Below are positions 23,087-36,140 of a DNA stretch of 64,000 nt, piece by piece. The position numbers and the translations under genes are program-made. Location: positions 12,829,608 through 12,893,607 of the forward strand of contig NC_088299.1 of NCBI RefSeq assembly GCF_032854445.1, given 5' to 3'. This DNA comes from Liolophura sinensis. Its lineage: Eukaryota; Mollusca; Polyplacophora; Chitonida; Chitonidae. The notes beneath the pieces were generated by a model. The model was not told the origin of the DNA. It did no database searches and saw nothing but the letters and a program-made list of their open reading frames with translations. The stretch's first letter is position 1, and each line of letters starts with the position of its first letter.

Positions 23087-25825
23087 TAAATAGCGCACCG
23101 CGTGGAGCACGGCGTAAAATCCCAATCAGATAAAAAAAATTAAGTAGACATTGCAAATACATGTGATGTCAGTGCGATAGAGTCGAATTCAAAATCATTA
23201 TTATTTGTAACTCTGAACAGATTTGTTGTCCGAACATGTTAAAATCACACTTTATTACATCATGGGTGACGCAGGCTCACGTCTGGTTGTTGGGATGGCT
23301 GATGTACCACCAGGCTATATATTCCATTCCTGAGGACTGCCTAACCTGTTATTGCCGCATTATTTTTATAAAGGATTCGAGTTCTGGTCGAACGATGTAT
23401 CTATCGAACGCCACACCAAGCACTGAGCACAACCGTTTGGGATAGACATCACCACGATCCCGAAATGTGTAGGCACATTCATAGACATACGGCAAACTCA
23501 TATATAAGCGATATAGTCGCTTGACTTGATGTGTGTGTCCACAAAAGCTATGACCAAGAAGGCGGTATTTATATTAATCATAATAAATGAATGTCTGTCA
23601 GGCAAGCATATGAACTCCCAAAGTCATCCCGCACAACCGATTCGAAGTAGGACACTGACCTTTCTGTTTCATGACCTATAATTTTCCGCACCACTGGTTG
23701 GTGTCTTTGACTGAGAGGACTGAACGCTCTATGATGCATTATAGCTGAGGATAATGAATGGACCGACGCGGCTGATATTTCGATAATGTGGAGGGAAGTG
23801 GCCAGGGAAGCAACTGTCGACAGACCATACAAACTAACATTATTCCATAGTATGTTTCTTTCGGGAAGGAGGGGGAGAGGGGGCGGCGTGGTGGTGGTGG
23901 TGTTCTCATGGTATAGCATGCGGGCATGCGGACTAATACGTTTACAGGCTTTCTATCCAAGCCAGGTTGACTGACTGGTCGACTGACATCGATCTATGCA
24001 TTGATTGGTTGACTTGTAAACAACTTTTGCTGAGAAGACAACTTAATTACCTTCTGCTCCAAAACCAAGATCAAATGCAACACCAATTAACTACGAGTAG
24101 AAGTTGGTAAACCTAATAATTGCGATAAACAGGTGTCCAAGTCCTTTAGACTTCTGTGGTACCTGACGCAATGGACACCAAATAGACACTAAACATGGTA
24201 TTTATGTAAATTCTATAAAAAACGTCAACATGTAAACCAGGCGAGTGTTTTATTAATAACTGGATATGATATTGCTACCATAATTCACATTTTGCTCTAC
24301 CAGTCAAAATTGCACCACCCCTAGTCCATAGTGTGTTTTTATGAGACCCTAAAGGCATTCATACTATTTATCTGTCAGAACGAAAACTCTTATCATTATT
24401 CCACATTCACTCTCGCTGCTCATAAGAGGGAAAAAAACAGCATTAGTAGGTAATAACGCACATGAGAATCATGAACAATACCAGCAGGCGTCCTTTCCGC
24501 AAATACCCCACTGAGACCACCAGCATGTGAGTTGGACGCGTTAGGGAACACCATTGGTGTCCTTGCGATGATCATGTCTGCTGTATGGTATACAGTCACT
24601 GTCTATTTCACAAATGTGCAAGTTCTAAATTGCTCATTTATTTGACATATCCATTTGCACAAAAAAAACAACTGACTTTTTACCATATTATAAGAATAGG
24701 GATGTCATTCTTCATTTGTCTATAACAGGTCACGCCATTGTTTTTATAGTGACATGCTGAGTGTCAAAATTTAATTTTCATCTTTGGATGCAAAGAAGGA
24801 AAAACTGAACTAAACTAAAAGTGAGGTAATACTAAATGACCATCTTTAGCAGAGGCCTATACATCTGTTGCCGCTGTATTATTTAACCTCTTTGCGACTA
24901 TTGTGTTTTTTACTGTCCTTTTACAAAGGGGATATATAGTGCCAGCAGAACTCGTACGCTGTGGCCTTCGTGAGGATAATGGTGTCAGTGAGTAAGGAAT
25001 GGTCAAGAGGAAAGACATTTTTCTTCATTGGTGTCGGCTCAACAAACCTTCGGTAGTGTAGATAAATTGAACGCCTGCTGGGACGATCTGTAGGGAATAT
25101 GGCTTTAAATTTCCGTGACAGGGAGAAGTTTTATGGCGGTACACCCTACCAAGAGCCAGCTCTGTTTCCTCGATCAGAAGCTGCAGGAGGAATATAAGCT
25201 AGCTAAGAAGAACCCTTATAAACCATTCGATATATATTTACATGCCGGGCCCAAGAATTAATGTTGGAGGACGGTTTTCTTTCGAAATGTGGGTTCCTTA
25301 CAAGTTATGCATTTGTATGCGACCCACACGTTTGGGGGAGTTGTATATATAACTGTTGTGACCAGATATGCCCATTATTCGATAGTTAGTCATGATTAAT
25401 GGATGGATGGTGTGTTCATGCCTGTACTTAATCCTCGTCTTTCTGTTAAATCCTAAAAGTTATAGGTCTCGACTTTTTATAAGAACACAGACGTACGGCG
25501 GTAAGTTACCTCACACACACGCGATTGAAAGTTACTAGACAATTACGGTTAACACTAAATCAACACGTCTGTTTGCTTTTGGCCTTTCGGGTTCAAAGAG
25601 TATTGGCTTTGTTATTCACTGGAGTATTCTTTAACGTTGTACTCCAGAATGTTTTAGCGCTTATACCGTGTCGGTCAGTTTTAGGGTTGGGAAGGACAGC
25701 AATGATTGGCCAGGTACTTTTCTTTTAAGCATTATTTTATTCAAAGAGATGACGGAGCAGGTTCGACAAACGGGCAGAGCCTATATAAATGTCTGTCCAT
25801 ACTGACATGAAAACTGTACCCAGAC
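23087..25825. other. Non-coding stretch with G-rich simple repeat
   Basis: A type-2-like SINE-tail scrap lies at about 23,105-23,140 (ACGGCGTAAAATCCCAATC). A purine/GGT-rich simple repeat lies at about 23,862-23,905, and overlapping frames there (PPPPRRP) come from it. The rest is unrecognised. Confidence 0.45.
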
Positions 25826-26047
25826 CAGTGAAATTATTTATCAAACTGCTTAAGGCTTAAGTCAGATATAAAAACACAGCTACAATTATATTGTATCGCC
25901 CCAGAACGTTTAAAATTTGTACACAGATTCTTTACTGCAGACCAATTAATGTACTAACCACAATTTGAGTTCTTTCCTGTTTTTGGCTTTTTGAAGGTCT
26001 TGCAGTTTATGACTTAAGGCTTAAGTTACTTGGTAATTTCGGGACCA
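25826..26047. mobile_element. MITE family M2, worn copy
   Basis: The arms are inverted: GACCAGTGAAATTATTTATC, then TTAAGGCTTAAGTCAG on the left, and their complement CTTAAGGCTTAAG...GGTAATTTCGGGACC on the right. The interior (AAACACAGCTACAA, AACGTTTAAAATTTGT, TACTAACCACAATTTGA) matches the copy at 47.8 kb. No coding capacity. Confidence 0.75.
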
Positions 26048-26815
26048 GGAGTAGTATCTGCCACCCCACTGGTTAGGAGCCAGTTGATCACATCGCCGGA
26101 GGAGAATAAGCTAGCAAGTTCCCTATATACATGTATTTTGTGCAAGGGTGCTAATTTGTGCCAGAACAGCATCAGTTAGCTCAATTAAGGAAAATACAAG
26201 GCCATCAGAACACCAAAGGAAATGAAAACGAAACGAAACAGATGATGAATTCAGCGTTTAAATACAATCATTTCCGTAAAAATGTAAAACAGTGGGTATT
26301 TTGTTTTGAAAGTCGACGGAACGAAGAATTGCTATCTGCGAATATATTGGTCAAATTAATTGCGTTATATATTCCAGTTAACCCAGATTCATATGGTCGA
26401 ATTCGGGGCAAATAAATTGATAGACAACTGGGTCGACCATCAGACGCTATCATTCGATTCATGTTTTTTACGGTCAGGCCTGCGGTCACTAATCTTTCTT
26501 ACTCACTAATTTTGCTTCTCCTTCATTAAGTCCAGATCAATGTAGGAAATCTGGATCATGTATGAAGATAAGATGAATGCATTTGAATTAGAAGATTAAG
26601 TCTGTAATTAACCGTAAAAATTGACGGTATTATCATTGCATTGAGCAAAGTATTTTATATGTACTATATGTGGGGAAACTTGGGTCTAACGGAAGCATGG
26701 TTTAAATAGAGCTCTGAGGTACAAAATAAAGATGTAAAGCTCTCCCAGGTTTTTTGTACCTCCGGATTCTTTAACCACCATACCTACATGTTTTTGTGAC
26801 GAATTCATGATATCT
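26048..26815. other. Non-coding stretch, nothing recognised
   Basis: Short open frames at 26,158-26,415 (+) and 26,268-26,489 (-) overlap and show no family features. No repeat was recognised. Confidence 0.4.
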
Positions 26816-27310
26816 AAACTGATTATTTATTTATTTATGTATTTATATGTTTATGTATGTATTTATTTATTTATTTATCTGGCGTTGAGCGCTGTATGCT
26901 GGATTTATGAGTGGAGAAAAACAAGCGCTGCAAAGAAACTACCAACCGTCGCTAGGTGTGTTAAAGACCTCCTAACTTGAGGCCGCATTCTGGACCTGTT
27001 ATGCGTAAATCCTCTCATGAAATACGATGGCATAACTAACCATGCGCCCAAATGGCAGTTTAAACACAGCCCCTGACTCTGGGACTTTAAACGAAGGACA
27101 ATGGTCTGAACCTGAATAGCCTTCGGCAGTATACATTACCACAAATGCATTCGGGTCTAATGATAATAAAGGTTATCTGCGACAGCCAGGTCGACACCTC
27201 GCATTGCCGTACCCAGCACAAGCTTACGTGTAATGCCCTTGAGCAAGGCACCGAGAACAGAACGAGGACTTATCTCTGCTGAACGCGATCAAACCAGTGA
27301 CGCCGAGACT
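26816..27310 (-). mobile_element. Possible minus-strand retroposon with (AAAT)n tail
   Basis: At 26,816-26,879 is an interrupted TTTA/TATG repeat. On the minus strand this is an (AAAT)n tail that directly follows CAGCGCTCAACGCCAGATAA. Upstream on that strand lies several hundred bases of higher-complexity, GC-richer sequence with no open frame. The layout fits the 3' part of a LINE or a long SINE. The 5' boundary near 27,310 is a guess, and I saw no target duplication. Confidence 0.45.
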
Positions 27311-27844
27311 CACGATATGATTGAAACAAATGCTGAATCAACAATGAATTATTTGTCAATGAGAGACACAGTATGACACTTCATAACGTGGGCTAAACAG
27401 CCATAATACCGTTATGGTTACGTGGGTAAAAACGACCAGATAGATACCGTAATTTGACCAAAGGTGAAGATAAGACAAAGCATTCGTGAGATGACTCATT
27501 GTAAGGCAAGTTTAACCAACATGCAACGAGCAGAGATACTTTTCTTAGGATACTTTATACTTCTGTGAACGGCTCGAAGTAACTATCGTGGTTCTCCAAC
27601 ACTGTGAACATATCAGGTGTAATGTCTTACATTTAACGAATACTTTGGTCAAATCTAAGCACTGATGCAATTTTGTGTACTGTCGAACGTAAATGTAGAG
27701 TGGTTACTCTAGAGTCAAATAGCAATCCAGTGACCCATTAAGGAGGCTATCTCAAAGATTTTTGGCTAAGGAAAAAACATATTCGCTAGTCAAGCCAGTT
27801 TTTCTCTGTTTACCGATAATAGGGCAAACTATTGCCTTTCAGGA
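27311..27844. other. Non-coding stretch, nothing recognised
   Basis: No open frame, tandem repeat or known family is visible. Confidence 0.4.
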
Positions 27845-27857
27845 AATATGGGACTTG

Positions 27858-28227
27858 AGTGAGTGAGTGAGTGAGCGCTTGGGGTTTAACGTCGTACTCA
27901 ACATTTTTTCAGTCATATGACGACGAATGAATCTTTAGGGTGCATGTACGTGTAACGTGCCTCCTTGTAGCAGGACGGATTTCCACCGCTCTTTTATTTA
28001 GTGCTGCTTCACTGAGACGACTTACCGAAGGCAAGTAATGCGCCCCGCCCGAGCCATTATACTGATACGGGTCAACCAGTCGTTGCACTATCCCCTTCAT
28101 GCTGAACGCCAAGCGAGGAAGTTACAGCTTCCTCTTTTAAAGTCTTAGGTCTAACTCGATCAAGGATTGATCCTGGATCTACCGGTCCCGGAGCGGACGC
28201 TCTACCAACTGTGCTATCCGGGCCGGT
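27858..28227 (-). mobile_element. Full-length SINE, head type A with tail type 1, with TSD
   Basis: The 370-bp minus-strand insertion is flanked by a perfect 13-bp target duplication, AATATGGGACTTG (27,845-27,857 and 28,228-28,240). The head at high coordinates has ATAGCACAGTTGGTAGAGCG (A box) and a B-box-like GATCGAGTTAG. The tail ends in (GAGT)n on the plus strand. The perfect duplication and the near identity with the copy at 22.7 kb point to recent activity. The 67-codon frame within it is SINE sequence. Confidence 0.95.
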
Positions 28228-28240
28228 AATATGGGACTTG

Positions 28241-28378
28241 TAATCTTAAACTATTTATATGGTGACAAAGCGATTCTAAGCGTTGAAAGAATTCTTTACA
28301 GTGACCAGCAAGTTTTACAAATTTTTCATCCATTTTGAGTAATAACACGTGCACAAACGATACTGATATGTATACATT
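28241..28378. other. Spacer between SINE and 46-bp array
   Basis: Nothing recognised in this short stretch. Confidence 0.4.
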
Positions 28379-28743
28379 TCACATTAACGTGGTATTGTAA
28401 AAACTCAGTGAACTACACATTAACGTGGTACTTTTAATGATCATGATAACTCGATGAACTACACATTAACGTGGTACTTTTAATGATCATGATAACCCAA
28501 TGAACTACACATTAACGTGGTACTTTTAATGATCATGATAACCCAATGAACTACACAGTAACTTGGTACTTTTAATGACCATGATAACCCAATGAACTAC
28601 ACAGTAACTTGGTACTTTTAATGATCATGATAATTCGACGAACTACACATTAACGTGGTACTTTTAATGATCATGCTATCTCGGTGAACTACCCAGTAAC
28701 GTTGTACTTTTAATGATCATTATAACTTGGTGCACTACCCAGT
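28379..28743. repeat. 46-bp tandem array, about 8 units
   Basis: The unit contains CACATTAACGTGGTACTTTT, then AATGATCATGATAACCC, then AATGAACTA. The first unit has an internal deletion and the last two are diverged. TGATCATGATAA in each unit includes a TGATCA palindrome. No coding capacity. Confidence 0.95.
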
Positions 28744-30119
28744 GCAGACTGAAAATGGTACATTATACGCGTTGACCTGATATTCGTCCTAAACGCCACC
28801 TGAAAAATCGTGCATGTTTTAGCTAGAGCTGGTGTTCCGCCCGTGTTGGATTCATCTGGGCACAGGACTGAACTTCTGTGTGCTAACAAGAACTGGCTTG
28901 TCCAAATATTAACCGATTTACTCGAGAGACATAATGTATCTGTGTTGGAAGCCCGGTCCAAGGTACGGCGCTATGAGATAATTAATTTCTTGAATTTACA
29001 AGATCTTCTTCTACTTCCGGCAGGCCACATCAGTTGGGTTCTGAAGTTCCACAAGGGAGGAAACTGTTTGGATATTTCATAAAATAGCCACCAGTTAGGG
29101 CTGATTCGGCAATTTGATTATAACAAATAGCTAAGATCGAACAAACCAACGGCGCGGACGTCATGGGGAGAGCTCTGCTGGATTCCGCCTGACGGAACAG
29201 TGCTGGTACAGACCGACAAAGATTACTAATAGTCGTAGGTATGAATGGAGGCGCTTAATAATTGTTGTTATTGACCCCTTCCTAAAAGGCCAGAGATGCT
29301 AACATTGATCACTCGCGCCGTACCCTTTCCTGAAACGCGTACGTCCATTACTTCAAAGCTGGGTGCATTTAATTGGGTTTTCCGTCAATGCGATCGACCG
29401 AGCACGGTTAGAACCTGGGGTGCAGCCAGGGTGAAAATCGGACAAACCCAGCCAGGTCTTGATGCACTCCTTTACCCGTCATGATTCCACACATTGCCCG
29501 CTATTGTACCAATGACCAGACGGGCTTCCCGGGCGAAATTTTGCCCACGATCATCGATTTATGATTTTTGTACACTCCCGCTAACAAAGCAGTTCAATAT
29601 ATATATATAAATTTCTCTCCACTCACATGTATTCACTAAGACGTAGAGGATTATCGCCCGTCTTCCCATTGATTGTTTTATCGGTGGAGTAATGGATTAA
29701 GACGCGCCAACAAGCACCATTCTGGCCGAACAATAGCTGTTCAATTGACAGAACTGGCGGTTTTATTGGCATCGCAGTCGAGGTCCTACTCCTCATTTAA
29801 CTCGATTTGTCAACAAAACTTTCCCTCATAAAGGTATATCAATATCAAGTGGGATTTTCACATCTGCACTTGGCAGTGAATGGCATATGAAGATTTATAA
29901 GTGACAGTCAATATTCAAATGGTCGACATTGGTACATTAATGAATCCCATATGGTTGTCAGTGGTAATTAGGACTGCATATTTATGAAGCTGAGACCAAA
30001 TCTACTATATGTCACAAACTGTGTGTCATAAGATTAGTACATTAACAACAAGCTCAACAAGAACCCACTTACAACAGACTGGAAACAAATAGTTATATTT
30101 TAAGACGACAAATAGTGTA
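28744..30119. other. Non-coding stretch, nothing recognised
   Basis: A 90-codon plus-strand frame at 28,810-29,082 is unremarkable in composition and overlaps a frame on the other strand. I see no domain. No repeat was recognised. Confidence 0.4.
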
Positions 30120-30312
30120 TTATTTATTGATTGGTATACTCAACAAAATTTCACTTATACTGCTAGCAATATGGTGGAAAAAACCGAGCAGAGCCAGGGA
30201 GAAATCCACGACCCTCCTAAAGACGATCGAGGTGAGAAGCAGCTTGGGCTAGACTCGAACTCAAAGAAACCGCATTAGTGCGAGCTATTCTGCTGCACTA
30301 GCCCGCTAGCAA
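30120..30312 (-). mobile_element. SINE, head type C with tail type 2, diverged
   Basis: The minus-strand copy keeps GATTGGTATACTCAAC (tail), CCGAGCAGAGCCAGGGAG (body), GACTCGAACTC (B box) and GCACTAGCCCGCTAGC (A-box side). It corresponds to the copy at 53.2 kb. Confidence 0.8.
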
Positions 30313-30482
30313 CGTATATGCCCTCGGAAAATAGTTTGCGTTTGTAGAAATTAGCTGGAAGAGCCACGACATATGAGTATGACAAATCGGCAAGGCGCCG
30401 AAGACTGAAACAGTCGATCAGTGCTTTTCCTATTGCAGTCTGATGGCTTTGGAATATATCTATGGCCAGTCGGTTGGGGATG

Positions 30483-30483
<1 letters not shown>

Positions 30484-30554
<71 letters not shown>
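30484..30554. repeat. (TA)n microsatellite, about 35 units
   Basis: An uninterrupted alternating TA run of about 70 bp. Perfect purity implies high mutability. The frame reading IYIYIY on the minus strand is its by-product. Confidence 0.95.
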
Positions 30555-30557
<3 letters not shown>

Positions 30558-33100
30558 GGTTGAGGATGGCTTTATATCTATCACCAGTTCTTTAAGGGTG
30601 AGTTATTTCTATTGACAATTTGTTAGGGATGGGTTATTTTATATTACCAATCTGTAAAGGATGGGTTATTTTCATTGCGAAGTGGTTAAGATTCGGTTTA
30701 TGCTTACCAGTGGTTAACCCAGAGACTAAAAAAAAGTGTAGAACGATACGATATGATCGCATGTCGAACAGAAAACTTGGAACTCCTTAAAGTGGAGACG
30801 TGAGCATAAATGATACAGAACACCAGGGTCTGTTACCCCTGTTACTACATCAAGAACCTGGGCGAAACCATACAAAACACAGACAATATGCACATTGTGA
30901 AAGTCACAAATCACTTATGTAACAAATAATAAGAACTGAACGAAAGGATTCCTTAGAACATGTGAGCACACGTTAGCACTGAGCTCGCCACTCACCTGTA
31001 TAGGAGAGTGAAACAGGACAACGCAATTTCACGACTCTCCACTGCATAACATGACCAATACATTTCCATCATTGCAAGCCGATATCACCCAGCACTGTTT
31101 TATGTAAATAGTCAATGCAGGTCGGGCACATATTAAGTTATATGAGGCTAATTAAAACGAAATGAAATTATTCTCTGGGTGAACAATGGCAAGTTAAACA
31201 CGTAACAGAATAACTACATGTAAATAAAAGCCCGAAGACAAATACTCGGTACTCTATATATCTATGGAGAGAAAACGACCGATCCAATGCACTCGCACAT
31301 AAAAATGTAGCAAAAATTTTATATTTATGTTCAATACTTTCGATTTAATTCAGTCTTCAGTATTTAAACTGGTTCAACACTCACATGTCTTTATATACTT
31401 GATAGATCAAGTTTTGGTTTCGATAGTTTTGTTCACCATTACATGGATATAAGAAATTTAGGCTACAGACACACCCACAAAGTTCCCTTGGTTTAATAAA
31501 AATTAAAAACAAATTAATCAAAATCATTTCAGCAAAACTCAGTCGAACGTTTTCGCGGGTACGGAAGTTTATCCTTTCTTAAATGACTTACAAGCAGACA
31601 AAAATATATAAGATGAAATGGCAAGGAGAGCAGTAAATTTGTACTCTGGAAACTACAAAATAAAATAAATAATTGGCTCTACATCCCAGTCAGTACGCAA
31701 CTGCATGGTTGATATGATTTATTTAGGATATGTGAGAACCGGGTTTAAATCTCAGAAGCTTCCGCTTGATCTCGCAACAATGGCAAATAGATTCCGAGTC
31801 TTATCTTAAAGGGGAAGTATGGAAGAGAGCAGACCGTTATGCAGTTTGAGCTGGAAGCTGAAATAGCCAGCGGGGATCCTTGGATACGTCCAACATCGGC
31901 GGTCATATAAACTGCCAATATCGATCCCCAATTTTCCGTTTTCTGCAAGACATCATCTCCCAAATCTTCTGGATTCAATCCGCTAGAACGTCAATTCAAA
32001 ATGAGTTGTGCGCGACGAGGAATTATAAAATTTTGAACGAGACTAGTCTTGATGAGGTTTCCCGTGCTATTATATACCCAGAGCCATCCGCAAATTGCTC
32101 CAGACTGTCGTTTTATTATTTGAAATATGGCAAAAAAGCCCTCCCATAAACCACCCCAAATGAAGACGTAAGCCATCGGATCCCGTTTCCCAGCGATTCT
32201 CTTGGCTGAATCCCTTTATACGATCTCTGACATGAACTTGCCCTCAAGAACCAGAGAACATGGTTTCATGCAGAGGTGTGATTTATCTTGCTTTGTCGGT
32301 AGACTTTGCCATTGAATTTTTTTCTCCTTTGTATTACTCTTAATCTGTTTAAGAAACGGAAACAGGCAATACAACATATGAATGATATTACATTCCATAT
32401 ACCAATCACGAACATGAAATAAAATCAATAAAAACCAGTATATACAAATATACAAGTATACGTGACCTACAAATATACAACTGTATGACCACAGCAATAT
32501 GTACACGAAAAGCTGCTTCTGCACACATTTTGGTAGTCGAAGAGAAAGCGTTAGTTTATTCTGCTTTGCATGTTTCTGTCATATTATTCAAAGCTGTTTG
32601 AAATATCTCTTGTGGTCATTCCGAAGCAACAAACTTACCAGTAATGATCTTCCGTTGGCGTGCGTCGATTTTTTATACCGTTTGTGGACTTTAAACTATT
32701 GTGTATGATAAACGATTAGATAGTACATCACGTCACACTTCCGTTGCCGCAGCATCGCGTGGAACTATTTATATCAGACGTCACCCAAAACTGTCGCTCA
32801 TTTTAGTTCTTGCTACACGTTTTATCACAAGAGTATTTCTAAATGAAGCAATCTCAGAATTTCAAACATGAATATATCCATGTATGAAACAATTTTGTTA
32901 AGTAAGAAAGTACCAAATATCCAATGCATGTTTACGTTTTACTCGAAAAGGGCTGATTCTCACATTTAATACATTTGGGGCGTACACTATTGCCGCTTCA
33001 CACTGACGACACATTTATAGCTTGGCCTTAATGGAATGCTATGCTGGGAGACATCAGATATGACCCTATATCCAATCACAATATAATGACAACTGGTCGA
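30555..33100. other. Non-coding stretch, nothing recognised
   Basis: Overlapping short frames at 31,745-32,708 on both strands show no domain or signal peptide. No repeat family was recognised. Confidence 0.4.
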
Positions 33101-35278
33101 GCCGTACTGTGACCTATGCCTTGTTATGTACAAACCGTACTGTGACCTATGCCTTGTTATGAACGAACCGTACTGTGACCTATGCCTTGTTACGAACGAA
33201 CCGTACTGTGACCTATGCCTTGTTATGTACAAACCGTACTGTGACCTATGCCTTGCTATGTACAAACCGTGCTGTGACCTATGCCTTGTTATGTACAAAC
33301 CGCACTGTGACCTATGCCTTGTTATGTAACCGCACTGTGACCTATGCCCTTGTTATGAACGAGCCGTACTGTAACCTATGCCTTGTTATGTACAAACCGT
33401 ACTGTGACCTATGCCTTGTTACGAACGAACCGTACTGTGACCTATGCATTGTTATGTACAAACTGTACTGTGACCTATGCCTTGTTATGTACAAACCATA
33501 CTGTGACCTATGCCTTTTGATGCACAAACCGTACTGTGACGTATGCCTTGTTATGTACAAACGGTACTAGTGACCTATGCCATGTTATGTACAAACGGTG
33601 CTGTGACCTATGCCTTGTTATGTACAAACCGTGCTGTGACCTATGCCCTTGTTATGTACAAACCGTACTGTGACCTATGCCTTTTGATGCACAAACCGTA
33701 CTGTGACCTATGCCTTGTTATGTACAAACGGTACTGTGACCTATGCCGTGTTATGTACAAAACCGTCCTGTGACCTATGCCATGTTATGTACAAACGGTG
33801 CTGTGACCTATGCCTTGTTATGTACAAACCGTGCTGTGACCTATGCATTGTTATGTACAAACCGTACTGTGACCTATGCCATGTTATGTACAAACCGTAC
33901 TGTGACCTATGCCTTGTTATGAACGAACCGTACTGTGACCTATGCCTTGTTACGAACGAACCGTACTGTGACCTATGCCATGTTATGTACAAACCGTACT
34001 GTGACCTATGCCTTGTTATGAACGAACCGTACTGTGACCTATGCCTTGTTATGTACAAACCGTACTGTGACGTATGCCTTGCTATGTACAAACCGTCCTG
34101 TGACCTATGCCATGTTATGTACAAAACGGTGCTGTGACCTATGCCTTGTTATGTACAAACCGCACTGTGACCTATGCCTTGTTATGAACGAACCGCACTG
34201 TGACGTATGCCTTGTTATGAACGAACCGTACTGTGACCTATGCCTTGTTATGTACAAACCGTACTGTGACCTATGCCTTGCTATGTACAAACCGCACTGT
34301 GACCTATGCCTTGTTTATGAACGAACCGTACTGTGACCTATGCCTTGTTATGTACAAACCGTACTGTGACCTATGCCTTGTTACGAACGAGCCGTACTGT
34401 GACCTATGCTTTTTTATGAACGAGCCGTACTGTAACCTATGCCTTGTTATGTACAAACCGTACTGTGACCTATGCCTTGTATGAACGAGCCGTACTGTGA
34501 CCTATGCCTTGTTATGTACAAACCGTACTGTGACCTATGCCTTGTTATGAACGAACCGTACTGTGACCTATGCCTTGTTATGAACGAGCCGTACTGTAAC
34601 CTATGCCTTGTTATGTACAAACCGTACTGTTACCTATGCCTTGTTATGAACGAACCGTACTGTGACCTATGCCTTGTTATGTACAAACCGTACTGTGACC
34701 TATGCCTTGTTACGAACGAACTGTACTGTGACCTATGCCTTGTTATGTACAAACCGTACTGTGACCTATGCCTTGTTATGAACGAACCGTACTGTGACGT
34801 ATGCCTTGTTATGAACGAACCGTACTGTGACCTATGCCTTGTTATGTACAAACCGTACTGTGACCTATGCCTTGTTATGTACAAACCGCACTGTGACCTA
34901 TGCCTTGTTACGAACGAACCGTACTGTGACCTATGCCTTGTTATGTACAAACCATACTGTGACCTATGCCTTGTTATGAACGAGCCGTACTGTGACCTTT
35001 GCATTGTTATGTACAAACCGTACTGTGACCTATGCCTTGTTACGAACGAGCCGTACTGTGACCTATGCCTTGTTACGAACGAGCCGTACTGTGACCTATG
35101 CTTTTTTTATGTACAAACCGTACTGTGACCTATGCCTTCTTATGTACAAACCATACTGTGACCTATGCCTTGTTACGAACGAGCCGTACTGTGAACTATG
35201 CTTATAACAAACGAACCGTGCTGTGAACTATGTTTATAACGAACGAACCGTAGTGTGAACTAAGCCTTGTTTTGAACG
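33101..35278. repeat. 33-bp minisatellite, about 66 units
   Basis: The consensus is ACTGTGACCTATGCCTTGTT followed by ATGTACAAACCGT, with a frequent second form in which TGTACAAA is replaced by TGAACGAA or CGAACGAA. The last copies, after about 35,180, decay. Since 33 is a multiple of three and the unit lacks stops in several frames, long open frames appear on both strands (up to 218 codons at 34,472-35,128). Indels that are not multiples of three (near 33,332, 33,352, 33,567, 34,313 and 34,468) shift the frame repeatedly. Substitutions fall at all codon positions. I therefore do not call a protein. Confidence 0.96.
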
Positions 35279-36007
35279 ATAGTCCATGGAAGTGACAGTA
35301 CTGCCAAGTCTAAAGGAGATAAGTCCCGCTCACGAAGGTGACACGTCCATCGGTCTGTCACACATGTGCTTTCGAATTTATATGGGTGATTGGAACACCA
35401 TTACTTCTTGAGTGGTTAAAAAAGGAAAACTTGCATCACAACAAGGCATTGAACACAAGAATTTAGTGTTCAGGATGAAATCCTAGAAGTTTGACATTCA
35501 TCTTGTAATTAATCCCAATAATGCGTTTTTCGCCACACGGGTTACTACGTGTACTATTTGAACATCCCTGTCAATTATTACAATGCCGGTATTGTACAAT
35601 GAAGTCGCAGGGATCCGATGGCCTTGTTCCGGTGAGAACGACACACATGGCCTGATCCGGGATATTGAGTCAGATTGGCTCTTCCAATAGTTCGATTAAC
35701 CCCCAGCAAAGCTGCACAATGACGCGAGAGGAGTCACACGTAGTTTCCCTCTGTGCCACACAAGCAGTCCCCCGGGACATCTATAATGGAGCCAGTTTTC
35801 GCAACTTAATGTCAACATACGTCCAAAAATTGTCCCGTGAAAATCCAATAAAGCACTTAAGCTAACGCGGTGTGCTGTCCACTTTCTGTCCGTGCTTAGG
35901 TGGCCGCGAGGATATAAAATAGTTAACCCTAATACCAGGAGACAGTTAGGGCGAAGCCCTCTCCATTAACCCTCTACCCTCCACATTTACCCGTCCACTA
36001 TCAAATC
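35279..36007. other. Non-coding stretch, nothing recognised
   Basis: No repeat family or credible exon is visible. Confidence 0.4.
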
Positions 36008-36140
36008 GTATGGCAACCTGTGGATGGTCCTGGGTTTCCTTCGGGCTGTGTCCAGTTTCCTCCCATTATAATGCAGACCGCCGTCGTATAAGTGAAAAAT
36101 TCTTGGGTAGGGCGTAAAACACCAATCAAAATCAAAAATC
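36008..36140 (+). mobile_element. SINE 3' fragment (tail type 2)
   Basis: Contains CCTGTGGATGGTC, GGGCTGTGTCCAGTTTCC, GACCGCCGTCGTATAAGTG, AAAATTCTTGGGTAGGGCG and CACCAATCAAAAT. This matches the 3' half of the copy at 53.2 kb. Confidence 0.85.

Noticed and set aside
27909-28112. Conserved small protein with an FSMKGIVQRLVDPYQYNGSG start, also at 22,844 and 57,482
   Set aside because: All three copies lie inside SINEs, have SINE boundaries with target duplications, and the frame has no independent support.
30351-30584. 77-codon frame with an IYIYIY run
   Set aside because: It is a translation of the (TA)n microsatellite.
33101-35278. Cysteine-rich repeat protein (CDLCLVMYKPY units) or the antisense RHRSQYG protein
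   Set aside because: Indels not divisible by three break every frame several times, substitutions fall at all codon positions and both strands are equally open. This fits a 33-bp minisatellite, not a gene.
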